NCBI RefSeq assembly: GCF_003234855.1 | Contig: NZ_QKTO01000013.1 | Coordinates: forward strand, 1 to 64,000 | Direction of reading: 5' to 3' | DNA length: 64,000 nt | Origin: Curtobacterium sp. MCBD17_032 | GTDB taxonomy: Bacteria; Actinomycetota; Actinomycetes; Actinomycetales; Microbacteriaceae | Shown here: in pieces, positions 51,138 through 60,496 of the stretch | Layout of the letters: the number at the start of each line of letters is the position of its first letter | Numbering within the stretch: position 1 is the stretch's first letter | The notes under the pieces: generated by a model | What the model saw: the letters and a program-made list of their open reading frames with translations, nothing else | Databases searched by the model: none | Told to the model about the DNA's origin: nothing | Position numbers and translations under genes: made by a program

Positions 51138-51148
51138 AGAGGACCGCG

Positions 51149-51646
51149 ATGAACGACCACTCCTACGAGGTCTCCCTGCACTGGACTGGGGACCGGGGCA
51201 GCGGTACGAGCGGGTACCGCGACTACGGACGCGACCACGTCGTCAGTGCCGCGGGCAAGCCGGACGTCGCCGGCAGCGCGGACCCGACCTTCCGCGGCGA
51301 CCGCGACCGGTGGAACCCCGAGGAGCTCGTCCTCGCCGCACTGAGCCAGTGCCACATGCTCAGCTACCTGCACGTCGCCGTGACGCGGGGCTTCACCGTG
51401 GTCGCGTACGACGACCGCGCCACGGCCACCCTCGACCTGCACCGCGACGGCTCGGGTGAGCTCACCGGCGCCGTCCTCCGTCCCGTGGTGACCATCCGCG
51501 AGGCCGACCGGCTGGAGGACGCACGGGCCGCGCACGCCGACGCGAACCGGCTGTGCTTCATCGCACGGTCGGTGGCGTTCCCCGTCCACCACGAGCCGGA
51601 GATCGTCGTCCTCGGAGCCGACGCAACGGGAGGTACGGCAGGATGA
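51149..51646 (+). CDS. OsmC family protein
   Basis: 165 residues. OsmC/Ohr-type proteins are thiol peroxidases that reduce organic hydroperoxides. The two key cysteines are present: LSQCHMLSY in the central helix and NRLCFIARS near the C-terminus, with the early catalytic-region sequence NPEELVLAAL. The ATG is preceded by ACGAGAGG. The stop overlaps the FKBP start (ATGA at 51643-51646). Confidence 0.9.
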   Translation: MNDHSYEVSLHWTGDRGSGTSGYRDYGRDHVVSAAGKPDVAGSADPTFRGDRDRWNPEELVLAALSQCHMLSYLHVAVTRGFTVVAYDDRATATLDLHRDGSGELTGAVLRPVVTIREADRLEDARAAHADANRLCFIARSVAFPVHHEPEIVVLGADATGGTAG

Positions 51647-52620
51647 CCCGTGTGAAGCGTCTCCGCCTGCTCCCGATCGCCCTCGTGCCCGCCGTGGTCC
51701 TCGGCCTCGCCGCCTGCTCGGGGTCGGGCTCCTCGGACGCCTCGGCCTCCGCCACGTCCACCCCCGGCGCCAGCGCCACGCCGATCACCTCCTGCCCGGA
51801 GCCGGGCAAGGCGTCCGACTCGATCGAGGTCACGGGCGAGGTCGGCGGGTCAACGGCACCGAAGGTGACCTTCGACGACGGCCTCACCGCCGACCCCGCA
51901 CAGGCGACCCGCGCCGTCAAGGGGAAGGGCGCGGCCCTGGCGGACGGCGACTTCGTCCAGGTCGCGTACTCGGCGTACAACGCGGAGGACGCGGAGAACC
52001 TCGTCACCGTCGGCTTCGACCAGGGGAACCCGCAGGTCCTCTCCGTGGGCGGCACCGGCTTCGGCGCCCTCCTCGCCTGCGCGCACGTCGGTGACCGCGT
52101 CGCCGTCGTCGGTCAGGCCGCCGCCCTCGGCTTCAACACGAGCGGGTCGATCGTCGTCGTCGCGGACGTCGTCCAGCAGACCCCGACCAAGTCGACCGGC
52201 ACGCCGCAGGACCAGGACCCGGCGCTCCCCACGGTCGAGGACAAGGCGGACGGCGAGCCCGAGATCACCATCCCGGACACCGACGCACCCACGAAGACCA
52301 CGGCCGAGGTCATCAAGCAGGGCGACGGTGACGTCGTGGAGGACGGCGACACCGCGCTCGTGCAGTACAAGGGCGTCGCGTACGAGGGCGGCAAGGAGTT
52401 CGACTCCTCGTGGTCGAAGGGCTCGCCGACGACCTTCACGATCTCGAACAGCGGGCTCATCCCCGGGTTCGTCAAGGGACTCGTCGGGCAGAAGATCGGC
52501 TCGCAGGTCATGATCGTCGTCACGCCGGAGGACGGCTACGGCGCCAACCCGCCGGAGGGCTCGGGCATCCCCGCGAACGCGACCCTCGTGTTCGTCGTCG
52601 ACCTGCTGGCCAAGGGCTGA
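51643..52620 (+). CDS. FKBP-type peptidyl-prolyl isomerase lipoprotein
   Basis: 325 residues. Signal peptide with lipobox GLAAC, so it is anchored outside the membrane; a Ser/Ala/Thr spacer follows. The C-terminal FKBP domain (about 230-325) is complete: [67 protein letters not shown]. The preceding region (about 75-180) reads like a second, degenerate FKBP domain. Likely helps fold exported proteins. Coupled to OsmC by a 4-bp overlap; dxr starts 5 nt after its stop. Confidence 0.92.
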   Translation: MTRVKRLRLLPIALVPAVVLGLAACSGSGSSDASASATSTPGASATPITSCPEPGKASDSIEVTGEVGGSTAPKVTFDDGLTADPAQATRAVKGKGAALADGDFVQVAYSAYNAEDAENLVTVGFDQGNPQVLSVGGTGFGALLACAHVGDRVAVVGQAAALGFNTSGSIVVVADVVQQTPTKSTGTPQDQDPALPTVEDKADGEPEITIPDTDAPTKTTAEVIKQGDGDVVEDGDTALVQYKGVAYEGGKEFDSSWSKGSPTTFTISNSGLIPGFVKGLVGQKIGSQVMIVVTPEDGYGANPPEGSGIPANATLVFVVDLLAKG

Positions 52621-52625
52621 GCCCG

Positions 52626-53711
52626 GTGTCGGGCCGCCGCCGCGTCGTCCTCCTCGGCAGCACGGGGTCGATCGGCACGCAGGCGCTCGACGTCATCGAG
52701 CGGAACCCCGACCGCTTCGAGCTCGTCGGCCTGACCGCGGGCACGGACGCCGACGGCCTCGCCGAGCAGGCCGATCGGTACGGCGTCCGTGACACCGCGC
52801 TCGGGGCCGCGGACGCCGAGCGACTCGTCCGAGGCGTCGCGGCCGACGTCGTGCTGAACGGCATCACCGGGTCGGTGGGGCTCGGCCCGACCCTCGCGGT
52901 CCTCGAGACCGGAGCCACCCTGGCGCTGGCGAACAAGGAGAGCCTCATCGTCGGTGGTCCCCTCGTGCAGGCGGCCGCGGCACCCGGGCAGATCGTCCCG
53001 GTCGACAGCGAGCACTCCGCGATCGCCCAGGCGCTCCGGTCGGGCAGCGACGCCGAGGTCCGTCGGCTCGTGCTCACCGCGAGCGGTGGACCCTTCCGTG
53101 GGCGCTCCCGGAAAGAACTCGTGGACGTCACGCCGGCGCAGGCGCTCGCCCACCCCACGTGGGACATGGGCCTCGTGGTGACCACCAACTCGGCGACCCT
53201 GGTGAACAAGGGCCTCGAGGTCATCGAGGCCCACCTGCTGTTCGACGTGCCGTACGACCGCATCGACGTCACGGTGCACGCCCAGTCGGTCGTGCACTCG
53301 ATGGTGGAGTTCGTCGACGGGTCGACGATCGCGCAGGCATCGCCGCCGGACATGCGGCTCCCGATCGCGCTCGGGCTCGCCTGGCCGGACCGGGTGCCGC
53401 ACGTCGGGGTGCCACTGGACTGGACGACCGCGAGCACCTGGACCTTCGAGCCCCTCGACGCCGAGGCGTTCGGCGCGGTCGACCTCGCCAAGCGGGTGGG
53501 CACGCTCGGCGGCACGTTCCCGGCGGTGTTCAACGCCGCGAACGAGCAGGCCGTCGCCGCCTTCCACGCCGGCGCGATCGGGTTCCTCGACATCGTCGAC
53601 ACGGTCGCTCGGGTCGTCGACGCCCACACCGCGGGGGAGCCGTCGCTCGACGGCGTCCTCGCTGCCGAGCGCGAGGCCCGGCAGCAGGCCGACCGCATCC
53701 TGGCCCGCTGA
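52626..53711 (+). CDS. dxr: 1-deoxy-D-xylulose-5-phosphate reductoisomerase
   Basis: Second step of the MEP isoprenoid pathway: DXP to MEP using NADPH. 361 residues. NADPH site [15 protein letters not shown], substrate region [11 protein letters not shown] and VDSEHSAI, C-terminal [12 protein letters not shown] start; no strong ribosome binding site, so translation is probably continuous with the FKBP gene. The downstream sequence contains a GGGCCTCCCGTCC palindrome arm. Confidence 0.96.
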   Translation: MSGRRRVVLLGSTGSIGTQALDVIERNPDRFELVGLTAGTDADGLAEQADRYGVRDTALGAADAERLVRGVAADVVLNGITGSVGLGPTLAVLETGATLALANKESLIVGGPLVQAAAAPGQIVPVDSEHSAIAQALRSGSDAEVRRLVLTASGGPFRGRSRKELVDVTPAQALAHPTWDMGLVVTTNSATLVNKGLEVIEAHLLFDVPYDRIDVTVHAQSVVHSMVEFVDGSTIAQASPPDMRLPIALGLAWPDRVPHVGVPLDWTTASTWTFEPLDAEAFGAVDLAKRVGTLGGTFPAVFNAANEQAVAAFHAGAIGFLDIVDTVARVVDAHTAGEPSLDGVLAAEREARQQADRILAR

Positions 53712-53717
53712 CGCGAG

Positions 53718-53790
53718 CCGGGCCTCCCGTCCGGTCGGTCGGACGCGCGGTCTGCTCGTCCGGGGGTCCCACCCGGGAGGCGGGCCCTCC
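53718..53790 (+). other. Intergenic GGGAGGC/GCCTCCC-type palindromes after dxr
   Basis: Two short arms of the recurrent motif (53718-53734 and 53774-53790, the latter GGGAGGCGGGCCCTCCC folding on itself) fill the spacer between dxr and the protease gene. They may terminate dxr transcription before the protease promoter. Confidence 0.4.
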
Positions 53791-53830
53791 CACCCAGGTC
53801 GCGCACGGCTCCGTCATGGCGAGCGTCCCG

Positions 53831-53836
53831 TACCCT
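53831..53836 (+). promoter_or_regulatory. -10 hexamer TACCCT of the site-2 protease gene
   Basis: TACCCT is followed by 6 nt and then GTG 53843, with no ribosome binding site. It places the start after the in-frame ATG at 53816. Confidence 0.5.
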
Positions 53837-53842
53837 TTCCCG

Positions 53843-55171
53843 GTGACCGTCGGAACCGTCCTGCTCTTCGTCCTCGGCGTCGTCGTCTTCGTCATCGGCC
53901 TGCTGGTGTCGATCGGCCTCCACGAGCTCGGCCACCTGGCCTTCGCGAAGCTCTTCGGCGTCAAGGTGACCCAGTACTCGCTCGGCTTCGGCAAGGCCAT
54001 CTGGTCCTTCCGTCGCGGCGAGACCGAGTACGGCATCCGGCCGATCCTGCTCGGCGGCTACATCTCCATGGTCGGGATGCTCAAGCCGCGCGCCTCCGGA
54101 CGGGAGATCACGAACACGGGCATGTACTCGGCGTTCGTGCAGGACGCCCGGGCCGCGAGCGCCGAGCAGATCGCGGAGTCCGGTGGCGACGACTCCCGGG
54201 CCTTCTACCGGCTCACGCCCTGGAAGCGGATCATCGTGATGGTCGCGGGGCCCGCGATGAACCTGGTGATCGGGATCCTGCTGTTCGGGGTGCTGCTGGT
54301 CGGCTTCGGGGCGCCGACGACGACGTTCACCTCGCGCGTCGACTGTGTCCTGCCGACCAGTGCGCGGACGACGTGCACCGAGGGCGACGCGGTCTCGCCC
54401 GCGAAGGAGGCGGGGCTCCGGTCGGGTGACGTCGTCCTGTCCGTCGACGGGGTCCGCAACCCCACGATCGCGCAGGTCTCGGAGACGTTCCAGCGCTCCG
54501 CCGGCGAGACCGTCGAGGTCGTCGTCGAGCGCGACGGCGCGGAACGCACCCTGCAGGTGACCCCGCAGCTCGCCACCCGCGACGTCTACACCGAGGACGG
54601 TACGGTCGCGAAGGACCGCGACGGGACGACGAAGACCGAGCGCGTCGGTGTCGTCGGGGTGAGCATCGGGCAGACGCTCGTCCGGCAGTCGCCCGCCGCG
54701 GTGCTGCCGGCCACCGCTGCGCAGATCGCCGCGTCGGCACATCTCGTGATCGACCTGCCACAGCGGCTCGTCGCCGTGTGGAACGCGGCCTTCGGCGCAC
54801 AGGAGCGGGCGCAGGACAGCCCGGTGTCGGTCGTCGGCGTCGGCCGGGCGATCGGCACCGTGTCCTCGATGAGCGGCGTGCCCGTCGTCGACAAGGTGTA
54901 CACGATCCTGGGACTGCTGGCATCGCTCAACATCGGGCTGTTCGTGCTGAACATGGTGCCGCTCCTGCCGCTGGACGGCGGGCACATCGCGGGGGCGGTC
55001 TGGGAAGCGGTGAAGCGTCGTGCCTTCCGGCTGTTCGGGAAGGCGGACCCGGGGCCGATCGACCTGGCGAAGACGATGCCCCTCACGATGGTCGTGGTCG
55101 TCCTCCTCGCCGGCATGAGCGCGCTCCTCATCTACGCCGACCTCGTCCGACCGGTCGACCTGTTCGGCTAG
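53843..55171 (+). CDS. Site-2 intramembrane metalloprotease (RseP/Rip1 type)
   Basis: Cleaves membrane-anchored regulators such as anti-sigma factors within the bilayer. 442 residues from the GTG. Zinc motif GLHELGHLAF (His27-Glu28-His31) in the first helix, a PDZ domain in the middle (AKEAGLRSGDVVLSVDG), and the C-terminal zinc aspartate motif NMVPLLPLDGGH. At least four helices. Position between dxr and ispG is conserved in actinobacteria. The ATG at 53816 (ASVPYPFP) is the alternative start. I see no sigma/anti-sigma pair in the window as its target. Confidence 0.93.
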   Translation: MTVGTVLLFVLGVVVFVIGLLVSIGLHELGHLAFAKLFGVKVTQYSLGFGKAIWSFRRGETEYGIRPILLGGYISMVGMLKPRASGREITNTGMYSAFVQDARAASAEQIAESGGDDSRAFYRLTPWKRIIVMVAGPAMNLVIGILLFGVLLVGFGAPTTTFTSRVDCVLPTSARTTCTEGDAVSPAKEAGLRSGDVVLSVDGVRNPTIAQVSETFQRSAGETVEVVVERDGAERTLQVTPQLATRDVYTEDGTVAKDRDGTTKTERVGVVGVSIGQTLVRQSPAAVLPATAAQIAASAHLVIDLPQRLVAVWNAAFGAQERAQDSPVSVVGVGRAIGTVSSMSGVPVVDKVYTILGLLASLNIGLFVLNMVPLLPLDGGHIAGAVWEAVKRRAFRLFGKADPGPIDLAKTMPLTMVVVVLLAGMSALLIYADLVRPVDLFG

Positions 55172-55194
55172 CGCGAGCGGAGCCGTCGGCGCAC

Positions 55195-55200
55195 TACGCT
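55195..55200 (+). promoter_or_regulatory. -10 hexamer TACGCT of the permease gene
   Basis: TACGCT is followed by 7 nt and then the ATG at 55208; no Shine-Dalgarno. Probable leaderless transcript covering the permease and hydrolase. Confidence 0.5.
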
Positions 55201-55207
55201 GGCGCGC

Positions 55208-56740
55208 ATGAGCGCAGAACCCGTGGCCCGTCCCGAGCCGTCGAAGGGGTCGACCACCGGGCGGACCCGGACCGTCGAACAGCAGGGCACCGACGTCATC
55301 GGCGAAGCCGACCGGAAGGGCCGGCCCCGCGGGTTGTTCTGGCCGTGGTTCGCGGCGAACATCTCGGTGCTCGGTCTCGCCTACGGGTCGTTCGTGCTCG
55401 GCTTCGGGATCTCACTCGCACAGGCGCTGGTGGTCTCCGTGGTCGGCGTCGTGTTCTCGTTCCTGCTGTGCGGCATCGTCGCGATCGCCGGCAAGCGCGG
55501 CTCCGCACCGACGATGGTGCTCAGCCGCGCGGCGTTCGGCGTGCGGGGGAACCGCCTGCCGTCCTTCCTCAGCTGGGTGCTCACCGTCGGTTGGGAGACC
55601 GCGCTCGCCGCGCTCGCGGTGCTCGCGACGTCGACCGTGTTCCGCGAACTCGGCTGGGACGACGGCGTCGTGACGAAGACCGTCGCGCTCGTGGTGGTCG
55701 CGGCCCTCGTCGTCGGCGCCGGGATCGCCGGCTTCGACGTCATCATGCGGCTGCAGACCTGGATCACGGTCGTCACGGCGGTGCTCACGGTCGTCTACGT
55801 GGTGCTGGCGCTGCCGTCGATCGACCTCGGCACGCTCACCGCCCTCCCGTCCGGCAGCGCGCAGAACGTCATCGGCGCCCTCGTGCTCGTGATGACGGGC
55901 TTCGGGCTCGGCTGGGTGAACGCGGCGGCCGACTACTCCCGGTACCTGCCGCGGTCCGCCTCGACCCGGGGGGTCGTCGGCTGGACGACCTTCGGCGGCG
56001 CCCTCGCCCCCGCGGTCCTCGTCGTCATCGGCATCCTGCTGGCCGGTTCCTCGCCCGACCTCAGCGCTGCGGTCGGTGCCGACCCGATCGGCGCGCTGAC
56101 GACCCTGCTGCCGGTGTGGTTCCTCGTGCCCTTCGCGCTCGTCGCGATCCTCGGGCTCGTCGGCGGTGCCGTCCTGGACATCTACTCGTCCGGCCTCGCC
56201 CTGTTGAGCGCCGGTGTGCGGATCCCGCGGCCGGTCGCGGCAGCTGTCGACGGGGTGTTCATGGTCGCGGGCGCGGTCTACGTCGTGTTCTTCGCGACGA
56301 GCTTCATCCAGCCGTTCCAGGCCTTCCTCGTGACGCTCGGCGTGCCGGTGGCCGCCTGGTGTGGCGTGTTCGTCGCCGACGTGCTGCTCCGGCGGCGGGC
56401 CTACGCGGAGGGCGAGCTCGACAGCCCGCGCGGTCGGTACGGCGACGTGCGCTGGACCGCGATCGCGCTGGTCGCCGCAGGGACGGTGCTCGGGTGGGGG
56501 CTCGTCACGAACACCTACGGGGTGCCCGCCTGGTTGAACTGGCAGGGCTTCCTGCTCGGACCCGTCGGTCTCGGCGGACGGGACGGCGCCTGGGCGTACG
56601 CGAACCTCGGGGTCCTCGTCGCGCTGCTCGTCGGGTTCCTCGGGACCGTGCTGCTCGGCCGGGGAACGGTCCGTCGGCAGGAGGCGCTGCCCGTCACGGA
56701 ACCGGTGTCCCGCGTGCCAGCAGAGGAACTGCGCCCGTGA
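55208..56740 (+). CDS. NCS1-family purine/cytosine permease
   Basis: 510 residues with about 12 membrane helices. The N-terminus (IGEADRKGRPRGLFWPWFAANISVLGLAYGSF) and GNRLPSFLSWVLTVGWE match the nucleobase:cation symporter-1 family. The substrate (cytosine, purine, or a related ring compound) cannot be assigned by eye. The stop overlaps the hydrolase start (GTGA), so transport and hydrolysis are probably linked. Confidence 0.9.
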   Translation: MSAEPVARPEPSKGSTTGRTRTVEQQGTDVIGEADRKGRPRGLFWPWFAANISVLGLAYGSFVLGFGISLAQALVVSVVGVVFSFLLCGIVAIAGKRGSAPTMVLSRAAFGVRGNRLPSFLSWVLTVGWETALAALAVLATSTVFRELGWDDGVVTKTVALVVVAALVVGAGIAGFDVIMRLQTWITVVTAVLTVVYVVLALPSIDLGTLTALPSGSAQNVIGALVLVMTGFGLGWVNAAADYSRYLPRSASTRGVVGWTTFGGALAPAVLVVIGILLAGSSPDLSAAVGADPIGALTTLLPVWFLVPFALVAILGLVGGAVLDIYSSGLALLSAGVRIPRPVAAAVDGVFMVAGAVYVVFFATSFIQPFQAFLVTLGVPVAAWCGVFVADVLLRRRAYAEGELDSPRGRYGDVRWTAIALVAAGTVLGWGLVTNTYGVPAWLNWQGFLLGPVGLGGRDGAWAYANLGVLVALLVGFLGTVLLGRGTVRRQEALPVTEPVSRVPAEELRP

Positions 56741-57345
56741 CGGACGACGCACCGAGCGGCCCCGGCGCACCGGGCGGCCCCGACGCACCGGGCAGGGCTG
56801 ATGCACCGGACACATCCGATGCGTGGCTCGTCGTGATCGACATGCAGCGGGTCTTCACCGGCGACAGCCCCTGGGCGGCACCGCGGTACGCCGAGGCGTC
56901 GCTGGCCGTCGAGCGGCTCCTGCCACACTTCGCGGGCCGCACCGTCCTCACCCGGTTCGTCGCCCCGGAACACCCCGCGGGAGCGTGGCAGCCGTACTAC
57001 CGCGAGTGGCCGTTCGCGCTCGTGCCCGACGCCGACCCGCTGTACGCACTGACCGAGCCGTTCACCGCGCTGGCAACGGACGGCGCGCCGGTCGTCACGG
57101 AACCGACCTTCGGCAAGTGGGGGACGGGCCTCCGACGGGTCACCGGGGACCGTCCGCACCTCGTCCTCACGGGGGTGTCGACCGACTGCTGCGTCCTGTC
57201 GACGGCGCTGGCCGCGGCCGACGCGGGCGCCCGTGTGACCGTCGTCGCCGAGGCGTGCGCGGGTGCGAGCGACGACGACCACGCCCGCGCACTCGCCGCG
57301 ATGCGGCTGTACGCGCCGCTCGTCACGGTCGTCGACTCCCTGTGA
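56737..57345 (+). CDS. Cysteine hydrolase of the isochorismatase family
   Basis: 202 residues. The Asp-Lys-Cys triad of the family is visible: VVIDMQRVF (Asp), TFGKWGTGL (Lys) and GVSTDCCVLST (Cys). A Gly/Pro/Ala/Asp-rich N-terminal extension of about 25 residues is unusual. Members hydrolyse nicotinamide, N-carbamoyl compounds, biuret or isochorismate; coupling with an NCS1 permease suggests a nucleobase- or nicotinamide-like substrate, but this is inference. Confidence 0.88.
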   Translation: MTDDAPSGPGAPGGPDAPGRADAPDTSDAWLVVIDMQRVFTGDSPWAAPRYAEASLAVERLLPHFAGRTVLTRFVAPEHPAGAWQPYYREWPFALVPDADPLYALTEPFTALATDGAPVVTEPTFGKWGTGLRRVTGDRPHLVLTGVSTDCCVLSTALAAADAGARVTVVAEACAGASDDDHARALAAMRLYAPLVTVVDSL

Positions 57346-57377
57346 GCCGGCCGCACCGCGTTCCGTGGACGAGCGCG

Positions 57378-57383
57378 TAGAGT
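57378..57383 (+). promoter_or_regulatory. -10 hexamer TAGAGT of ispG
   Basis: TAGAGT is followed by 7 nt and then the GTG at 57391; no ribosome binding site. Probable leaderless transcript. Confidence 0.5.
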
Positions 57384-57390
57384 TCCCACC

Positions 57391-58542
57391 GTGCCCGCAG
57401 TGAACCTCGGAATGCCGAAGGCCCCCGAAACCCTGGCCCCGCGTCGCAAGTCCCGGCAGATCCGGGTCGGCAAGGTCCTGGTCGGTGGCGACGCCCCCGT
57501 GTCCGTGCAGTCGATGACCACGACGCCGACCACGAACATCAACGCGACGCTGCAGCAGATCGCCGAACTCACCGCGTCCGGGTGCGACATCGTCCGCGTG
57601 GCGGTCCCGAGCCAGGACGACGCCGACGCACTGCCGATCATCGCGAAGAAGTCGCAGATCCCGGTGATCGCGGACATCCACTTCCAGCCGAAGTACGTCT
57701 TCCAGGCCATCGACGCCGGGTGCGCCGCGGTCCGCGTGAACCCGGGCAACATCCGGAAGTTCGACGACCAGGTCGGCGCGATCGCGAAGGCCGCGAAGGA
57801 CGCCGGCGTGAGCCTGCGCATCGGCGTCAACGCCGGATCGCTCGAGCCGAGCCTGCTGCAGAAGTACGGCAAGGCGACGCCGGAGGCGCTCGTCGAGTCC
57901 GCGGTGTGGGAGGCGTCGCTCTTCGAGGAGCACGACTTCCACGACTTCAAGATCTCGGTCAAGCACAACGACCCGATCGTCATGGTCAAGGCGTACCGGC
58001 AGCTCGCCGAGCGCGGCGACTGGCCCCTGCACCTCGGTGTCACCGAGGCGGGCCCCGAGTTCCAGGGCACGATCAAGAGCGCGACCGCGTTCGGCATCCT
58101 GCTCGGTGAGGGCATCGGCGACACCATCCGCGTGTCGCTCTCCGCGCCGCCCGCGCAGGAGGTCAAGGTCGGGCTGCAGATCCTGCAGTCGCTCAACCTC
58201 CGCGAACGCAAACTGGAGATCGTCTCCTGCCCGAGCTGCGGCCGCGCCCAGGTGGACGTCTACCAGCTCGCGAACGACGTCACGTCCGGGCTCGAGGGCA
58301 TGACCGTCCCGCTGCGCGTCGCCGTCATGGGGTGCGTCGTGAACGGTCCGGGCGAGGCCCGAGAGGCAGACCTCGGCGTGGCGTCCGGCAACGGCAAGGG
58401 CCAGATCTTCGTGAAGGGCCAGGTCATCAAGACCGTGCCCGAGGCCGAGATCGTCAAGACCCTCATCGACGAGGCGAACCGCCTGGCCGACGAGATGGGC
58501 CCGGCCGCCGGCACCGGCAAGCCGCTCGTCGTCACCTCGTAG
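57391..58542 (+). CDS. ispG: 4-hydroxy-3-methylbut-2-en-1-yl diphosphate synthase (flavodoxin)
   Basis: Penultimate step of the MEP pathway; an iron-sulfur enzyme making HMBPP. 383 residues. N-terminal TIM-barrel with VQSMTTTPT and VNPGNI; C-terminal 4Fe-4S ligands in [13 protein letters not shown] and [10 protein letters not shown]. With dxr it gives two MEP steps 4 kb apart. Confidence 0.97.
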   Translation: MPAVNLGMPKAPETLAPRRKSRQIRVGKVLVGGDAPVSVQSMTTTPTTNINATLQQIAELTASGCDIVRVAVPSQDDADALPIIAKKSQIPVIADIHFQPKYVFQAIDAGCAAVRVNPGNIRKFDDQVGAIAKAAKDAGVSLRIGVNAGSLEPSLLQKYGKATPEALVESAVWEASLFEEHDFHDFKISVKHNDPIVMVKAYRQLAERGDWPLHLGVTEAGPEFQGTIKSATAFGILLGEGIGDTIRVSLSAPPAQEVKVGLQILQSLNLRERKLEIVSCPSCGRAQVDVYQLANDVTSGLEGMTVPLRVAVMGCVVNGPGEAREADLGVASGNGKGQIFVKGQVIKTVPEAEIVKTLIDEANRLADEMGPAAGTGKPLVVTS

Positions 58543-58590
58543 GTCCTCACCTCCCGTCCACAGGCGCGGCGGACCGCGACCGCGCGCCGC

Positions 58591-58596
58591 TAGGCT
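58591..58596 (+). promoter_or_regulatory. -10 hexamer TAGGCT of proS
   Basis: TAGGCT is followed by 6 nt and then the GTG at 58603; no Shine-Dalgarno. Confidence 0.5.
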
Positions 58597-58602
58597 TGCG
58601 GC

Positions 58603-60354
58603 GTGGTCACACGGCTCTCCCATCTCTTCCTCCGCACGCTCCGCGACGACCCCTCCGACGCCGAGGTGACGAGCCACAAGCTGCTCGTCCGCGCCGGGTA
58701 CGTCCGTCGCCAGTCGCCGGGCATCTTCGCCTGGCTCCCGCTGGGCCTGAAGGTCCGCGCGAAGATCGAGGGCATCATCCGCGACGAGATGGTGGCCGCC
58801 GGGGCGCAGGAGGTCCTGCTGCCGGCGCTGCTGCCGCGCGAGCCGTACGAGGCGACGAACCGCTGGACCGAGTACGGCGACGGCATGTTCCGCCTGCAGG
58901 ACCGCAAGGGCTCCGACTACCTCCTCGCGCCCACGCACGAGGAGATGTTCGCGCTCCTGGTGAAGGACCTGTACTCCTCCTACAAGGACCTGCCGGTCAC
59001 GCTGTTCCAGATCCAGGACAAGTACCGCGACGAGGCCCGTCCCCGCGCCGGGCTGCTGCGCGGGCGCGAGTTCACGATGAAGGACGCCTACTCGTTCGAC
59101 CTCGACGACGCCGGCCTGGAGCGCAGCTACCAGGTGATGCGCGACGCCTACGAGCGGATCTTCGCGCGCCTCGGTCTGGAGTACGTCATCGTCAAGGCGG
59201 ACGCCGGCGCGATGGGTGGATCGAAGTCGGAGGAGTTCCTGCACCCGATCGCCGTCGGCGAGGACACCTTCGTCCGGAGTGCCGGCGGGTACGCCGCGAA
59301 CGTCGAGGCATACGTGACGCCGGTGCCCGAGGCGCGGTCGACCGAGGGGCTCCCCGAGCCGGTGCTCCTGCCCGCGGCGGACACCCCGACGATCGAGTCG
59401 CTCGTCGCGCACGCCAACGAGGTCGCCCCGCGTGCCGGTGCGCCCTGGACGGCGGCGGACACGCTCAAGAACGTCGTCCTCGCACTGACACACCTGGACG
59501 GCACGCGCGAGGTCGTGGTCGTCGGACTCCCCGGGGACCGCGACGTCGACCTCAAGCGCGCCGAGGTCGCGTTCGCCCCGGCCGAGGTCGAGGCCGCCGG
59601 TGACGACGACTTCCGGAAGCACCGCGGCCTGGTGAAGGGCTACATCGGACCGCAGGTGCTCGGTACCGACAGCGCGACCGGGCTCCGCTACTTCGTCGAC
59701 CCGCGGGTGGTCGACGGCACGAGCTGGGTCACGGGCGCCAACGAGCGTGGCGTGCACGTCTCCGGCCTGGTCGCCGGGCGTGACTTCGTCGCCGACGGCG
59801 TCGCAGAGGTGTCCGACGTCCGCGCCGGCGACCCGGCACCGGACGGCTCCGGCCCGCTCGAGACCGCCCGCGGCATGGAGATCGGCCACGTCTTCCAGCT
59901 CGGACGCAAGTACGCCGAGGCGCTCGGCCTGAAGGTGCAGGACGAGAACGGCAAGCTCGCCACCGTCACCATGGGCTCGTACGGCATCGGGGTGACGCGC
60001 ATCCTCGCGATCCTGGCCGAGGCGCACAACGACGAGAAGGGCCTCGCCTGGCCGAAGCACGTGGCGCCGTTCGACGTGCACGTCGTCGCGACCGGCAAGG
60101 ACGCGACCGCGTTCGACCTGGCGGAGTCGATCGTCGCGCAGCTCGAGGCCGAGCGGTACGAGGTCGTCTACGACGACCGCCCGAAGGTCTCGCCCGGTGT
60201 GAAGCTCCGGGACGCCGAACTGCTCGGCATGCCGGTCGTCGTCGTCGCGGGCCGGGGTGCCGCCGACGGCGTCGTCGAGCTCTGGGACCGTGCGACCGGC
60301 GACCGCCAGGACGTCCCCGTCGCGGACCTGCTCGAGGCGGTCCGCGCGATCTGA
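58603..60354 (+). CDS. proS: Proline--tRNA ligase
   Basis: Class II synthetase of the bacterial type. 583 residues, with an editing insertion (about 225-400) between motifs 2 and 3. Motif 2 region [25 protein letters not shown]; motif 3 [13 protein letters not shown]-terminal anticodon-binding domain. Followed by a strong 16-bp terminator hairpin. Confidence 0.97.
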   Translation: MVTRLSHLFLRTLRDDPSDAEVTSHKLLVRAGYVRRQSPGIFAWLPLGLKVRAKIEGIIRDEMVAAGAQEVLLPALLPREPYEATNRWTEYGDGMFRLQDRKGSDYLLAPTHEEMFALLVKDLYSSYKDLPVTLFQIQDKYRDEARPRAGLLRGREFTMKDAYSFDLDDAGLERSYQVMRDAYERIFARLGLEYVIVKADAGAMGGSKSEEFLHPIAVGEDTFVRSAGGYAANVEAYVTPVPEARSTEGLPEPVLLPAADTPTIESLVAHANEVAPRAGAPWTAADTLKNVVLALTHLDGTREVVVVGLPGDRDVDLKRAEVAFAPAEVEAAGDDDFRKHRGLVKGYIGPQVLGTDSATGLRYFVDPRVVDGTSWVTGANERGVHVSGLVAGRDFVADGVAEVSDVRAGDPAPDGSGPLETARGMEIGHVFQLGRKYAEALGLKVQDENGKLATVTMGSYGIGVTRILAILAEAHNDEKGLAWPKHVAPFDVHVVATGKDATAFDLAESIVAQLEAERYEVVYDDRPKVSPGVKLRDAELLGMPVVVVAGRGAADGVVELWDRATGDRQDVPVADLLEAVRAI

Positions 60355-60378
60355 GCGGGTGGCGTCCGGAGTGACGCC

Positions 60379-60418
60379 GACGGGAGGCCCGTGGTGGATC
60401 CGCCACGGGCCTCCCGTC
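60379..60418 (+). terminator. 16-bp hairpin terminator after proS
   Basis: GACGGGAGGCCCGTGG (60379-60394) pairs perfectly with CCACGGGCCTCCCGTC (60403-60418), with an 8-nt loop, followed by TTCCT. The strongest hairpin seen in the window. It shares the GACGGGAGGC core with the hairpin at 8797-8840. Confidence 0.85.
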
Positions 60419-60427
60419 TTCCTGCGG

Positions 60428-60433
60428 TACGAT
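60428..60433 (+). promoter_or_regulatory. -10 hexamer TACGAT of the nusA-ylxR-infB operon
   Basis: TACGAT just after the proS terminator and 63 nt before the nusA GTG, leaving a leader that ends in a GGAGG ribosome binding site. Confidence 0.45.
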
Positions 60434-60496
60434 CGACGACGGCTTCCGCGCGGTCCCATCCGCGGGAGCGACTCATCTGAATACGGAGGCACCTCG

